Shown here piece after piece: positions 10,201-20,716 of a stretch of DNA of 64,000 nucleotides. Source of the DNA: Turritopsis dohrnii (Eukaryota > Cnidaria > Hydrozoa > Anthoathecata > Oceaniidae); the NCBI GenBank assembly GCA_027922465.2, contig BQMF02000142.1, positions 682,001-746,000 of the forward strand, read 5' to 3'. Position numbers and translations under genes: made by a program. How positions within the stretch are numbered: the stretch's first letter is position 1; each line of letters opens with the position of its first letter. A model generated the notes under the pieces. The model worked only from the letters and a program-made list of their open reading frames with translations. It was not told the DNA's origin and searched no databases.

Positions 10201-12646
10201 TACATGACCAGGGCATTAGCTGCAGTCAAAAATTCTGCGTTTACCGCGGTTTCCCAATTGGGGAGACAGAATTTTCCCAAACCACTTTTTAAAAAAGAAT
10301 TATGTGTAAAAGTCTGACGATTAAGATAGAAGGGATTTTCGTTATCAATGTTTACTATGATTTCTTGATCACGTGCACTCAAACAGTTACGTAAGTTTGA
10401 GCAGATGTTTCCAGTTTTATTTTTACTTTTCTTTTTGCGAGCGCTCGAGAAATATTTAATTGATTTGAACAATGTGTGCGTTCCTTTAAACTTTTATTTA
10501 TTTATTTATTGTGCGTACTCTTTTTAAATCTTTGTGTCATGTCTGCAGTTCCAGTGTCTAGACATTTTGTGTTGTCTCGTTTATCACTTTTTCGAATTCG
10601 AACACAATTTTATTCTACTTTGAATCTACTTTTCCATTTCATTGCTGCTTTTTCGTTTTGCGCAACGTGCTTGGTTTGTTTTTTTTACATTGAGGGCTTG
10701 AAAAATGGCGCACGTGCGTTCGCCACGAACGTTGACTGATAGAATATTTCCAGTTACGTACGAAGATTGTAATAAATTTGTTCGCGCACGAATGACAACA
10801 TAACCTTCCCATTTCATATTTGCAAAAAATAATACACAATTTTCACATTATTGAAACCACAAGCAGTACAAACTAGATTTTATACACGTCATTGGAACTT
10901 CCTTTGGGAAGTCGTGAAGTATAAAGAGAAAGGCAATCAGTCTCCTGTGTTTGGGGTTCACAGGTTAAATCGTCCCTTTTACTTCACTAATCCTCATTAC
11001 CTCTGAGAGTGCATTTATACGCGTACGATCACATTACGAAAATTAATTCGACATCTTGAATACCACGTATCGTCCAAGAGATATTGTGTACGATACCATA
11101 CTGTCTAGTTAGATCTACTTGTCAAGCTGAAGTACTGAAGTAAAAACATTTAGGAATGACTCCGCCGTCGTTCCTACCACAGACATACCAGTCGATGGCG
11201 TTATGGAATAAAGCAGAGGGAATATAAGGGTGTTCTCTAAGGGTGCCAAATTATCAATGAAAGTCATCCCCAAACCCTTTGACGTTATTCCTTTTGACCC
11301 CACCCCACCAAGGACCCCTACACCAATTTCCCAATTAAAAACCAAAAACGCAGAATTTTTTTTAATCCTGGCTAACGCCCTGATGACAAATTTTGATTTA
11401 AATAATTTTGAATTATCACAGGAAGGAAATAAACACTGATTAAACTTTATTTAAATCAATTGAAACCACAGTGTAGTGTAGCATTATGAAATAGCTGACT
11501 TTCAAAAGTAGTTATATCATAGATATCTATAGATGTATCACACCCTTTATTTTAAAAAGGCCTAATTCCATTTTTATCTGTCATTCAGAATATTTCGCAA
11601 TCGGAAGATGGAACTAAAGGCTGGTTTCCATATCAATCGCTGTGGTCCCGTGTATGAGCGTTCTGATTTTTTATTCAGTTGCACGCCATCATTCATCAGT
11701 TCATCTCAGAACCTTAAAACATTATCAAAGTGAAGTCCAATAAAGATAGCTGAAATGTTGCGAAGCAATTTGATTAAGAATGCATCTTCACTTTAGTGAA
11801 AGTGAAATGAAAGTGAAAGTAAGGAAAGTGAAAAGAATAATTAAAGGTTTTCCCAGATCTGACATTTTCTGTAAAATTATGACTTCTGCCGAGTGAATAC
11901 ATCTTTACGAAAATAAACATGAAACTTTTCCCCGAGGATTTACAAGATGGCAATTCTATCAACTATCAATAATAGAAAATTATAGAATTAATAGAATTAT
12001 AGCGGACGGTTTCTATAACTTTTGAAACAACTGTTGTTTCTTTAATCTTTAACTGAATGAGAACTTAAAAATCATTTTCATCTTTTTTTTATGTAAAAAT
12101 GTTTAAACGTTTTTATGAAAACGAAAACAACGTTGTGCATATGACAAGAAAACGTTTTTTCGTTACAGTACCTACTGAAAAAACCTTTTTCAGCAAAGTG
12201 TAAAACGCTATAAAACGTTTTACACTACACCTGGAATGTCACATCATATACTGTCTATACAGCATTCTGTGAAATTGAAACAAGAAGTGCATCTGTGAAG
12301 TGCATTTATTTGAAATTTTAAGAATTATCATTTATGAATTAATTCAAAATTAAAATACAAGTCAAATGCTGAGACACAAACTTCATAAATGTATCCTCTC
12401 AACAAACAACACAAACTAAACCCAGTTCTAAATATTTATTATTATTTAGTCAAGCAGGTTAAAATACAAGGCAGCAGAGAGCATATAAAGCTGATGGGTG
12501 GACTATGAAGTAGACGAACATATGAAGTACACAACATACTGTGACTTTAATTGAATTTCACGCTCGGTCTGTACCACTTCTTCAGGATTAACAGCTTCTT
12601 TGCCTTCATCTGAAGTAGGAACGTCCTTCTTTTTTCCTTTAGGCAT
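4294..12646 (-). CDS. CCDC166: DUF4515 coiled-coil protein, CCDC166-like (3' end not in window)
   Basis: Five minus-strand exons join in phase to 147 residues: 12646-12540, 8288-8235, 6555-6501, 6376-6232 and 4373-4294. Donors are GTATGT, GTATCT, GTAAGC, GTGGGT and GTAAGT; each acceptor ends in AG after a pyrimidine-rich run. The start is the ATG at 12646, opening a basic MPKGKKKD leader. Then come a heptad-rich stretch (LESITEQLQKMKVEIEE), RQENDFLQQEA, then YMSKKTQKRQ and SDRN, and an Asp/Glu/Lys coiled coil ending at GLRDYR. This order matches the N-terminal half of the DUF4515 family and, from memory of the family, CCDC166 best; BBOF1 and CCDC121 are alternatives. The family is linked to cilia and basal bodies, but the function of this member is not known. 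Later exons were not found between 4294 and 1. Intron 1 (4.2 kb) holds a hAT element. Confidence 0.75.
4395..4563 (+). repeat. Imperfect tandem duplication, about 91 bp period
   Basis: The block around TCAAACTAAAATGTGTTTA, TCTATGAAGCAGACGCAGA and GAAGACACACGCTTATGTGA is repeated once with about ten differences, just upstream of the SINE. Confidence 0.6.
4600..4885 (+). mobile_element. tRNA-derived SINE
   Basis: Box A (TGGCATAGCAGTAACG) and box B (GGGTTCGAATCCC) sit about 40 bases apart, followed by a body with AGCCACGTCCCTGGTGG and a 3' tail AGTAGTGGCTTCGGCC ending in an A-rich CAAAAACAAAAAC run. The same tail, slightly changed, recurs at 20660-20716, which supports a dispersed SINE family. 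It lies in an intron of, or just beyond, the CCDC166-like gene. Confidence 0.75.
5293..5330 (+). repeat. Half copy of an 80-bp foldback repeat
   Basis: ATCACTGTGAGGAAGAGCAT followed by TTATTGAAATA matches one arm of the small foldback repeat seen at 41163-41238, 43608-43687 and 51434-51511. Confidence 0.5.
5571..5871 (-). mobile_element. Helitron-like non-autonomous repeat
   Basis: Read on the minus strand the segment ends in CTAG (5571-5574) next to a hairpin formed by TAACCCGGGTAAA and TTTACCGAGGTTA, as Helitron 3' ends do. The body (GTCACCCCATTGCCTGTATC, GTGGTTTTACACGCAACTAA, AAAATAAAAGTGTGACACAC) matches the interrupted copy at 61241-62540, and part of it matches the Helitron at 37014-37504. 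The 5' TC end is not intact. Confidence 0.5.
6725..7480 (+). pseudogene. LINE reverse transcriptase fragment, C-terminal part
   Basis: Broken reading frames give VKDLGVIITDD, then LVIPHLDYCSQLWSP, VQRAFVRKI and LKCLKLYSLGRRRERYQV, the order seen after the catalytic domain in CR1/Rex/Jockey-type reverse transcriptases. At least two frameshifts and internal stops show it is dead. It sits in intron 2 of the CCDC166-like gene, on the opposite strand. Confidence 0.75.
7481..8234. other. Intronic sequence; contains a dispersed 130-bp repeat
   Basis: No coding signal. The stretch 7735-7865 (ATGTTTTCCTTATACAATGA, AAATGCACCTGGTCATTAAT) has a diverged copy at 35595-35755 in an SMCHD1 intron, same orientation. 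Confidence 0.5.
8840..9520 (+). pseudogene. Fragment of a transposon-type protein, family uncertain
   Basis: The frame around 9123-9330 reads FLHPKGPSKKFFWPQRDD, then CWIP and, further on, STGRFY. This HPxGP...WPxRDDxCW pattern recalls the C-terminal signature of mobile-element proteins seen repeatedly in invertebrate genomes; I cannot name the family. No start, splice sites or extended frame support a live gene. Confidence 0.35.
9521..10203. other. No gene recognised
   Basis: AT-rich intronic sequence of the CCDC166-like gene. I see no repeat structure, coding frame or splice context in it. Confidence 0.4.
10209..11382. mobile_element. Non-autonomous hAT-type transposon, 5-bp target duplication
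   Basis: Terminal inverted repeats begin CAGGGCATTAGC on the left and, read inward from the right, CAGGGCGTTAGCC; both continue into AATTCTGCGTTT and a TTTCCCAATTGGG-like block over about 55 bases. The element is flanked by ATGAC (10204-10208 and 11383-11387), a 5-bp target site duplication. CAGGG ends with a 5-bp duplication point to the hAT superfamily. No transposase frame is present in its 1174 bp. Confidence 0.8.
11590..12242 (+). mobile_element. Truncated transposon, same family as 30804-31901
   Basis: The right end CCTGGAATGTCAC at 12242 equals the right end of the element at 30804-31901, and the preceding 200 bases are an array of AAACGTTT-like palindromes. A block with GGACGGTTTCTAT and CTGAATGAGAAC (12000-12066) also occurs at 18838-18905, 18955-19035 and 27713-27792. 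The left end was not found; part of the body (11700-11970) matches 31340-31620 in inverted orientation. Confidence 0.55.
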
Positions 12647-13197
12647 TTTCAGATTGCTCGTCGATAAGACATGTGTTTTTGTTTATGTTTTGGATCAGCC
12701 ATAATGAAAAATCGCAGTCTACATTATACGTACGTTATTTTGCAGATCATGCATATTATGTAAAAACAGGATAAAATTATGATTTGAGCATTTTGGAAAT
12801 AGTGCATAATTAAAACAAATGAAAGAAAATGTTAAAGCAGACCTCCAAAATAAATTTAAAGTAGTATTCTAGGTTACTTTTGTTTGGTCACTAAATTTGA
12901 TATCATGATTTTTGAAAAAAGTCCATTCTGCACGCGGGATGGAGTGAAATGAACAACAACACACAATACCAGCGTGTTTGCTGGTTATGCTGACTGCACT
13001 CCAGAGGGTGACCCAGTAGGGTAATTTCTAATAAAAGTCTAAATTTAACTCTCTTCCATAATTAGTTGATTTTTAGGCAGCTTTGAATACTGTCAATAAC
13101 CCTGAACAGCGTTCTTTTAACTGAAAAGTTTGATGACCACAGACAACTCTCTTCTTGTAATTGCTATTGCACAATAATACATATAATAAGTAACTAC
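12647..13197. other. Upstream of the CCDC166-like gene; no gene recognised
   Basis: Presumed promoter side of the minus-strand gene starting at 12646. No coding frame. The stretch ACTCCAGAGGGTGACC near 12997-13015 looks like a retroelement end, but nothing else confirms it. Confidence 0.3.
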
Positions 13198-14855
13198 TTG
13201 GCGGTGAAAAGATTTTTCCGTAGTCACATTAAATACCTTGGAACTTTGATTGATTCTAACTTGAATTGGAAACCTCAGATTGATAGTATCGCTGTCAAAC
13301 TCAAGCATGCCAATGGAGTTCTATGTAAACTAAGACTCATGGTCCCCAGAGAGACCCTTGTTTCTATCTACTTTGCTCTTTTTGATTCACACTTAAATTA
13401 TTGTGCACAAGTTTGGGGCCAGCCTGTATCTATGTATATGCGACAGATCATAGCTCTGCAAAATTGTGTTGTTCGTTTGATGTGTTTTGCTGATTTTAAT
13501 GCCCCAGTGGAACCTTTATTTGCTGAATTTGGTTTGATAAAATTTACGGATTTAATTCATATACATATATAATGTAACTTTTTTACATTCTGTGTATCAT
13601 GCTAACCTCCCTTCACCCTTACTCGACACATTTGCAGTTGATTTCTCTCATGCTTACAATACAAGAGCCTCCACCAGAGGCCTCATTAACTCCAGTCTTG
13701 TTCGCACCTCTAGTTATATGGCCTCAAATCTGTAAGACACCAGTCTATGCTGTCTTGGCAATTTTGTCATGACTTAGCCAACACTTCTAAACTGATGGAT
13801 TTGTCTTTGCCTAAGCTGAAATCTACTTTGAAATCTACTTTTCTAAATTCCTACCGTCTATCGTCCTAACTTCGGACATCCTTCCAAACTTCGGACATAA
13901 AAAAAACATATCCGCAAAATACAAACCACATCAGTAAAAGTCCATACTGCACTGTGAATTAAACTATACATCTTAAACTTGTCACAACTAAACTTAACAA
14001 AAATGAAACACTTAAATTAGTTGACTGTACCCTTGAGACGAACGTGATTTATAATTACACTGTGCATTTAAAGGCGAATATCCACTATGGATAATTGTCC
14101 ACGGACATAAATACAAACATACGGAGGTGCTCATTACGTAGAGAAGAGTATTATACAAACATACGCAGGAGTATTGTAAAATCATCATACGCAATTGATT
14201 AGTATCAAAGAAAAAAGTCGAAAAAAAAATGTATATAAACAAAAAATTTCGCTAAATGTTGGTTCTCTGGTTACCTGGTTCTCATTCAGTTACATATAAA
14301 AGATTCAATATATAGTTATTTCAAAAGTTAATACAAGTAGAAACCGTCTGCTATAATACTATTTTAAGTTGTTCGACAGGATTGCTATTGCAATCCCTTG
14401 AGGATGACGTTTATCGTTATTTTCAAATCACTTATTTTCTACACGCTTATTTACGCTACACGCTGACTTTATTGCGTTTGAACACATTATTTTATCAGCT
14501 TTATCTAATATTTTAGTATTTATTGTGACTTGGTTTGATTGATTATGTACATTTCGTTTACCAGACAGGTCTGTTTATTTAGCGTGTCCGAAGTTTGGAA
14601 AGATGTCCGAAGTTAGGACGATTGACGGTATGTTTTTTGATTGATCTGCTTTACCTTAAACACACTCATATACACTGATGTTTGATTTGTTTTTCTGGCT
14701 GCTTTTTGTTTGTCCTGTCCTGTAGCATCCTGTAGGTGTTCTGTGATGTCCATGGTGTCTGTCACACTTGCTAGCTTTGGCTAATTATGGCGGTCTCCAT
14801 TATAGATTGCCTATCTTGGTACTTCATTTGACAAATTAACATTGATTGATTGATA
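13198..14855 (+). mobile_element. 3' part of a LINE, split by a nested DNA transposon
   Basis: The frame 13198-13572 reads IKYLGTLIDSNLNWKPQID, then KLRLMVPRETLVSIYFALF and LNYCAQVWGQ, the conserved region after the palm of Jockey/CR1-type reverse transcriptases. After a frameshift it continues (YNTRASTRGLINSSL) to about 13850, where a 779-bp transposon interrupts. The 3' untranslated part resumes at 14631 and ends in an ATTGATTGATTGAT tail at about 14855. It is 5' truncated and inactive. Confidence 0.8.
13852..14630. mobile_element. Nested TIR transposon with TA target site
   Basis: Inverted ends CCGTCTATCGTCCTAACTT and CCGTCAATCGTCCTAACTT (right end read inward) extend about 42 bases, including TCGGACAT and CCAAACTTCGGACA, and are flanked by TA on both sides, as for the Tc1/mariner/pogo group. 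It lies inside the LINE at 13198-14855 and so is younger than it. No transposase frame is present. Confidence 0.8.
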
Positions 14856-15673
14856 GAAAAGTTCTCATATACCAGCAATAGATAACATAGAGTCACTTTG
14901 AGGTAATTATCAACCAAGCCATTTTTTTCTTTTAACCTGAACTGAAAATTTATGTTGTGTTATTTCTCACTATCAAAAAAGAAAAAAAAAAAAAAAAACA
15001 TTTAAAAAAGAAAAAAAATGGACAATATGAATTTCATGTTTACTTTTAACACTACTGCTGAAGAATGGCCTATTGATTCTCATTTGGTTTGATATTCTAA
15101 TTCTTCATTGTTGATGAAGAAAAGTAATGTATATTATGGTATAATGTAAATTGAATGATAGCAAGAATCCACACACTGAATGAAATGAAAATCATCAGAT
15201 TTTGGATGTCTTTTACAGGTTACATGTATATATGTATATAATCTGAAAAATATCGCAATCTGCAGGAAATTAATCTGTAATCAAATCTTTTATTTATATT
15301 ACTTGGAAGAAAGCAGTGCATATTAGTCGGGAAGCTGAGAGCCATTTTTTAAACAAAAGTTTCACTAAGTTTCAAGTAAGATGCCTTAGTAATCAAAAAC
15401 CAATCAAAAACCATACTCATGACTGCTGTATCCATGTCTCCCATAGGTTGCTTTAAAAACCATACTCTCAAGTCTTTTGGCCAAGTATTCGTAGGAGGAA
15501 GTAAGTCTCCACTCATCAAAATAAGTAAGTCAATTCACAACTTTGTCATCTGTGGGTGTGGCAGATGCTGAACTTGCCAACAAAGATGCTCCATTTTATC
15601 TTTGTCGATACTGTTGTCAATGTTGCAGCGTTACATTTCAACTGTGAATAGTCAATGAAAGGGACTGCATGCA
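14856..15673. other. No gene recognised
   Basis: AT-rich stretch with a long A tract near 14982-15020 and a short TATATGTATATA run near 15225. A few splice-like strings but no open frame that extends or resembles a known domain. Confidence 0.4.
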
Positions 15674-16539
15674 TCTATATATTAATAGTCGATTCTCCGT
15701 CTGTCTGTCTGTTTGTTTGTTCGTTTGTTTGTAAGTCACGCAAAATGGTAGATTGAGTTGTGAGCGAAATTATTTCTTTTTTTGTGTGCGACGTGACTTC
15801 GAAGCAAATACATTGCAACCCCAACCAAACGTGACTTTTTTTGGCTGATGAACTAATAGGAATAACGTTTCGTTTTTATTATTTTGTTAGTTTTATGTTC
15901 CACGTTGACTTGGCTTTGAAAACAATACATCAACTAAATACAAAGAAACTAACTGATAAAACATTTTGGACAAAAAGCAGCCGTGGCAGAATGTGGTAGC
16001 ATCTCGGTTTGCCAGTGTATCCTAACGTATCCATGCCTGACTGTCTGAGACGGGTGAACTTTTTTTTCGAGTAATCAAAATGTTTAAAAACCTATAGGTA
16101 AAAAAAGAGTATCATAAAACAAAAATTTTTTTTTGCTTTTGTCATAATAGTTGTCTTTAAATCGATTTCTTTTAATCTATTTTATTTTATATCAGATCGA
16201 ACGTTTTTTTTATTCACTTGATTCATTTAGCACGTGCCTTTTCTTCTCTCCTCCCGTGTGATCTTTTTAAGAAGAGAAACCATTTCCCCCTTACGTTTGA
16301 TAACACCCATGTTAGAGCGCGAAACTTTTTTAAAATAAAAGTTAATAAAAAGTTGAAGTTTTCTCTCTATATGTTTTGAGTGTATTGTTACACTGATAAA
16401 AGATTGGTTTTACCAGAGGTTGTGACTTCGAATCTGCTTCTGGTTGTACGAGCCGTTTATAAGGAAATTTGACGTTTATTGATACAGTGATACAGAGCAG
16501 GTGGACATGGGCGGCGAGCGACGCCGCCTTGGCGGCTAG
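15674..16539 (+). mobile_element. Non-autonomous Helitron, first of a head-to-tail pair
   Basis: It begins TCTATATATTAATAG after an A and ends CTAG at 16539. The terminal hairpin GGCGGC-GAGCGAC-GCCGCC lies 10 bases before the CTAG, which is the Helitron 3' signature. No Rep/helicase frame is present. The next copy starts at the very next base. Related copies: 16540-17378, 59725-60586 and 37014-37504. Confidence 0.88.
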
Positions 16540-17378
16540 TCTATATATTAATAGCCGATTCTCCGTTTGTTTGTAAGTCACGCAAAATGGTAGATTGAGT
16601 TGTGAGCGAAATTATTTCTTAATTTGTGTGCGACGTGAGTTCGAAGCAAATACATTGCAACCCCCAATCGAACGTGACTTTTTTGGCTGATGAACTAATA
16701 GGAATAACGTTTTGTTTTTATCATTATTGTTAGTTTTATATTCCACGTTGACTTGGCTTTGAAAACACTACATCAACTAAATACAAAGAAACTAACTGAT
16801 TAAACATTTTGGACAAAAAGCAGCAGTGGCAGAACGTGGCAGCATATGTTCGGTTTGCCACTAACTCTTGCCTGACTGTCTGAGACGGGTGAAGTTTTTT
16901 TTTGAGCAATCAAAATGTTTAAAAACCGATAGGTAAAAAAAGAGTATCATATCAAAACAAAATTTATTTTTTTTTGCTTTTCTTTTAATAAATTAATTTC
17001 TTCTTTTAATTGTTAAGCGTTCTGATCGAACGTTTTTTATTCTATTTATTCATTTAGCACGTGCCTTTTTTCTCTCCTCCGTGTGAACTTTTTAAGAAGA
17101 GAAACCATTTCCCCCTTACGTTTGATAGCACCCATGTTAGAGCGCGTAACCTTTTTTAAAACAAAAGCTAATAAAAAGTTGAAGTTTTCTCTCTCTACGT
17201 TTTGAGTGTATTGTTACACTGATAAAAGATCGGTTTTACCAGAGGTTGTGACTTCGAATATGCTTCTGGTTGAACACAAGTTGTACGAGCCGTTTATAAG
17301 GAAATTTGACGTTTATTGATACAGTGATACAGAGCAGGTGTGGACATGGGCGGCGAGCGACGCCGCCTTGGCGGCTAG
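16540..17378 (+). mobile_element. Non-autonomous Helitron, second of the pair
   Basis: Starts TCTATATATTAATAGCC immediately after the CTAG of the first copy, with no host base between, and ends with the same hairpin and CTAG, followed by T. The two copies are clearly similar over their whole length but differ by many substitutions and small indels, so they are not a recent assembly duplicate. Confidence 0.88.
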
Positions 17379-17403
17379 TCCCTTTTATTAATAAGGGGAA
17401 TAA

Positions 17404-18595
17404 TACAGGGTGATTCAAAAAAAATGGCACCCCTAGACTTTTTGACGTAACTTTTTTTCTGTTTGTCAAATCGCCTTTTTACATGCTTTCTCCCTAGTAT
17501 ATTTGTAACAAGTGTGCAAAGTTTCAGCTTTATATGTAAAGTATTTTTGAAGTTACAAAGGGTAACGGTAAGGTAAGGTAAGGTTTATTTTGACGTCAAA
17601 AAGGATGCGCTTTTAAAATGATATTCAAGCTTCTACGGCTTTACGGATTAAAAATCAACTTTTAAGTTGGACAAATCTCGATCAATTCTCGATCTTGCAA
17701 GGGGAGTAAAGATGCTCTTGCATTGCAAGAACTAAGACTAAGATGTCATTGCAGTACAATAACCAGTAAAAATGTCAAACAGGATGCTATCCTTTGCCAG
17801 TTTCAAAATGCCGTTCAGTGAAGAGGACAAGATCATCATAAAGCATTATCGCATTGATAAGAACTATGGTGTAAAGAGATTGTTGAGTGAGTTCCCGAAC
17901 AAAGGCTGGACAAAAGGAGGCTTGAGACATTTGTTGACAAAAATCGACAAAACTGGAGATGTCAAGCGTGTGCCTGGGAGTGGTCGTCCACGAACGGCGG
18001 TGACAGAAGAGATCGCAGAAGAAGTTGAAGAAATGATTTGTAGCCAAGAAGAATTTCCTGGGACCCACAAAAGCCAAAGAAAGATTTCTGAAACGCTTAA
18101 CATTTCGCTTAACAAGCAAGCTCGGTCAGCAGAATTTCAAGTCAATGTTTGGGTCTCACTGCATACCGTAAGACCAAGGTTCAAGATCTTAGCGATTCAG
18201 ATAGGGAGAAACGTGTTGTAAGAACTAAACGACTTTTGAGAATGATGACAAAGGAGAACATTGGAAAAACCTTTTTTACAGATGAGAAACTTTTTAAATT
18301 AAATCAGCCAAGAAACACCCAGAATGACAGGGTTTATGCAGTGAACAAGAGCGATATCTCTTTGGAAAGGATTGGCGTCAAACGAAAAACTTTCCCGAAA
18401 AACGTCATGATTTCTGTTGGTGTTTCAAAACTTGGGAAAACCTCCGTATTTTTTGTTGAAAAAGGTGTTAAAATAAATTCAGAATATTACATGCGTGAAA
18501 TTCTTGATGAAATGCTACCTGAAATGAGTGCTCTTTCTGGTGGTGATTACATTTTTCTTCAAGACGGAGCACGATCACACACTTCGACTATAATT
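17404..18595 (+). pseudogene. Tc1/mariner (IS630-type) transposase, broken
   Basis: The TIR CAGGGTGATTCAAAAAA follows a TA at 17404. The transposase begins at 17772 or at the internal ATG at 17808: an N-terminal helix-turn-helix region (MPFSEEDKIIIKHYRID, GWTKGGLRHLL, VPGSGRPRTA) runs to about 18120, then the frame shifts to 18149-18595. This second part holds FFTDEK with the first catalytic Asp and FLQDGARSH with the second. The third catalytic residue is missing because another transposon (18596-19545) is inserted just after the second. Inactive. Confidence 0.8.
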
Positions 18596-19545
18596 GTGAC
18601 GGTTTATGGGAAAAGGATAACAAGCGAAAAAGCGATTTGAATCGCTTAATCGATTAAGCGATTATTTGAAGCTAAAAAGCGATTCTTTAAAATCGATTTT
18701 GAATCGCTTTTCCGATTCACATGAATCGCTTTTTTGATTCTATATCTCTCACTCAAGTGTTGATTAAAATTCTGAAACGTTTTCCCCCAAGGAATAAACC
18801 AAAATATCGATCGAACAACTCAAAAAAGAATTGTAAGGGGCGGTTTCTATTGGTAGTAACTTTAAAACAAACTTTTTTTTCTTTTTTCTTAAACTGAATG
18901 TGAACCATGTTCATTTCACATAACAGTGGTAGAACAACTTAAACAAAAAAAGAATTATAGCTGACGGTTTCTATTTGTAGCAACTTGAGAACAAACCGTT
19001 GTTTCTTTCATTTCTAAATGAATAAGAACCAGATAATCAGTTCATTATTTAACACTAACGCGTGCTACCTAAAATAATGCTGAAGTCGCGATAACAACAA
19101 CATCTTTTGAAAGTGTAGACATCTTTCTCAATAAAAAAATGTTTTTCATAAACTTTTTATTTTTATTTGGCAAAATAGCAATTAGATATAATAACACTCC
19201 TCGATGTGAATTCTTTGATGACTTTTAAGTATCCTAAGGTAAAATGATTTTCAAATTATTACGCTACAGTAACATAGCACCATAATGATAACTAAGGCAT
19301 AAAAGCTCTTAAAGCTAGCTCTTTTCTCGTTTTAAATTTCACAATTTCATAATTCACACTTTACCAATAAAATTAGATCGATTTAGATTTACCGGTAAAT
19401 TTACCGATAAAAGTATTGATCAATTTGCTTACTGGTAAAATTTTCATTTTCTGGTAAAAATATTGATACTACGTTATTTACCGGTAAAATATACTGGTAT
19501 TTTACCGATAAAACATAATGTACTTTTTTTCCCATGGACGGTCAC
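18596..19545. mobile_element. GTGAC-ended transposon with palindrome arrays, inserted in the mariner gene
   Basis: Ends are GTGACGGTTTATGGGAAAA and, read inward from the right, GTGACCGTCCATGGGAAAA. The left subterminal zone repeats AAGCGATT/AATCGCTT (18625-18740); the right zone repeats TTTACCGGTAAA-like palindromes (19385-19512). The middle carries two copies of the GGTTTCTAT...GTAGTAACTT block also found in the 26641-28550 element. Flanks share only ATT. No transposase frame. Confidence 0.65.
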
Positions 19546-19819
19546 ATTATGATGTGTGGAAAGATAGTAAAATATATTTATGCCCTAAGCCATTGTTACA
19601 AGTCATAACCCCTACAGATTCAAAGATTATCTATAAAAGACGTCAGACAAGGAACATTTACATAGCTGGTAACACTTTGTATGAACATGGGGGATCGAGA
19701 AAAGGTCATCGGAAGTTGCAGAAATCGTAAACTAGATTTGAATGAATTAACCTTGAATGATTTAGTGAATCCGTTTAATTTTTACAAATTACGATAAGCA
19801 GCGAGCAATCTTTTTTAAG
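19546..19819 (+). other. Possible continuation of the broken mariner gene
   Basis: Directly after the inserted element the frame reads HYDVWKDSKIYL, which resembles the DYxxWxxLK stretch after the catalytic Asp of the same transposase type, but intervening residues are absent. Weak. Confidence 0.25.
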
Positions 19820-20344
19820 CTGGTTACACAATTTTTTTTATAAGCAACCTTGATTTTGGGCTCAAGGCTGGAGTTGCTAAGCATTTTTAAGAAACCAGGG
19901 CTAAAGTTGCTTGTAAGGTTGCTTAAAAATTTTTCAAGCAATAAATCGAAGAAAAACACATGAGCTATTTTACGCAATATTTAATTTTTCTTCATTACAT
20001 GACACATACACTTCTTCATTATTCTCTAAAGGATTGTTTTGTTTGTTGTATACCATAATTGCTGATTGTCCATATATGTTGATTTTTCTGGGTGTTTTTG
20101 TGTTTTATTTACCTTGGCTGTGATTCATCATGCGCGAGTGAACGTACCATAGCGCCGGGCCGACCCATGCCATGTGAGGGAAATTGGGTAGATGATAGAT
20201 GGTAGATGATTTTGTAGATTAAAAAAGTTGTTATGAAGATTTTAGGGCTCAGGGTTGCTAAGCAAGTTGCTTATTATTTTGGCCATTTTGAGGGCTGAGC
20301 CCTTACCAACTCGGTTGCTTATAAAAAAAAAATGTGTAAGGCAG
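19820..20344. mobile_element. TIR element or MITE, superfamily unknown
   Basis: CTGGTTACACA plus TTTATAAGCAACC on the left is mirrored on the right by GGTTGCTTATAAA and TGTGTAAGGCAG, about 30-base arms. The ends diverge and no clear target duplication is seen. Internal blocks GTTGCTAAGC and GGCTCA occur near both arms. Confidence 0.55.
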
Positions 20345-20659
20345 AGATTGAGTTTTATATGTCAGCACCACAAGGAAGAATGTACTTTAAATTCACGTAA
20401 TAGATCGTTGGACAACGAGATGTTCTGTTGCAAAAAGAACAAAAATCTCGAATTTTCAATTTGTAGAGATTCCTTTTGTGAAGGAGCAAAGACATGTTTC
20501 TTTTTATTCAGGAATTTCTACAAGGAGCTAACGTGCTCAAATGCTGTGTCAACCCTGGAGTAACATATATATATTTTTTTAATTAGTCGCTCAATACAAG
20601 GTTTAAAACCACTAATGTCTCTCATCTGTCTTTAAAACTGTTCTTCCTTTTCTCATCTT

Positions 20660-20716
20660 GTAGCTCTCATCCTAGTAGTGGCTCCGGCCTTGCAGAGAGC
20701 AACCCATTTAAAAAAA
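20660..20716 (+). mobile_element. SINE 3' tail fragment
   Basis: TAGCTCTCATCCTAGTAGTG followed by GCTCCGGCCTTGCAGAGAGC and an A tract copies the tail of the SINE at 4600-4885. It abuts the 3' end of the minus-strand LINE. Confidence 0.6.

Noticed and set aside
10476..10739. Hydrophobic open frame inside the hAT element as a membrane protein
   Set aside because: Low-complexity Leu/Phe content from AT-rich sequence, inside a transposon, without any family signature.
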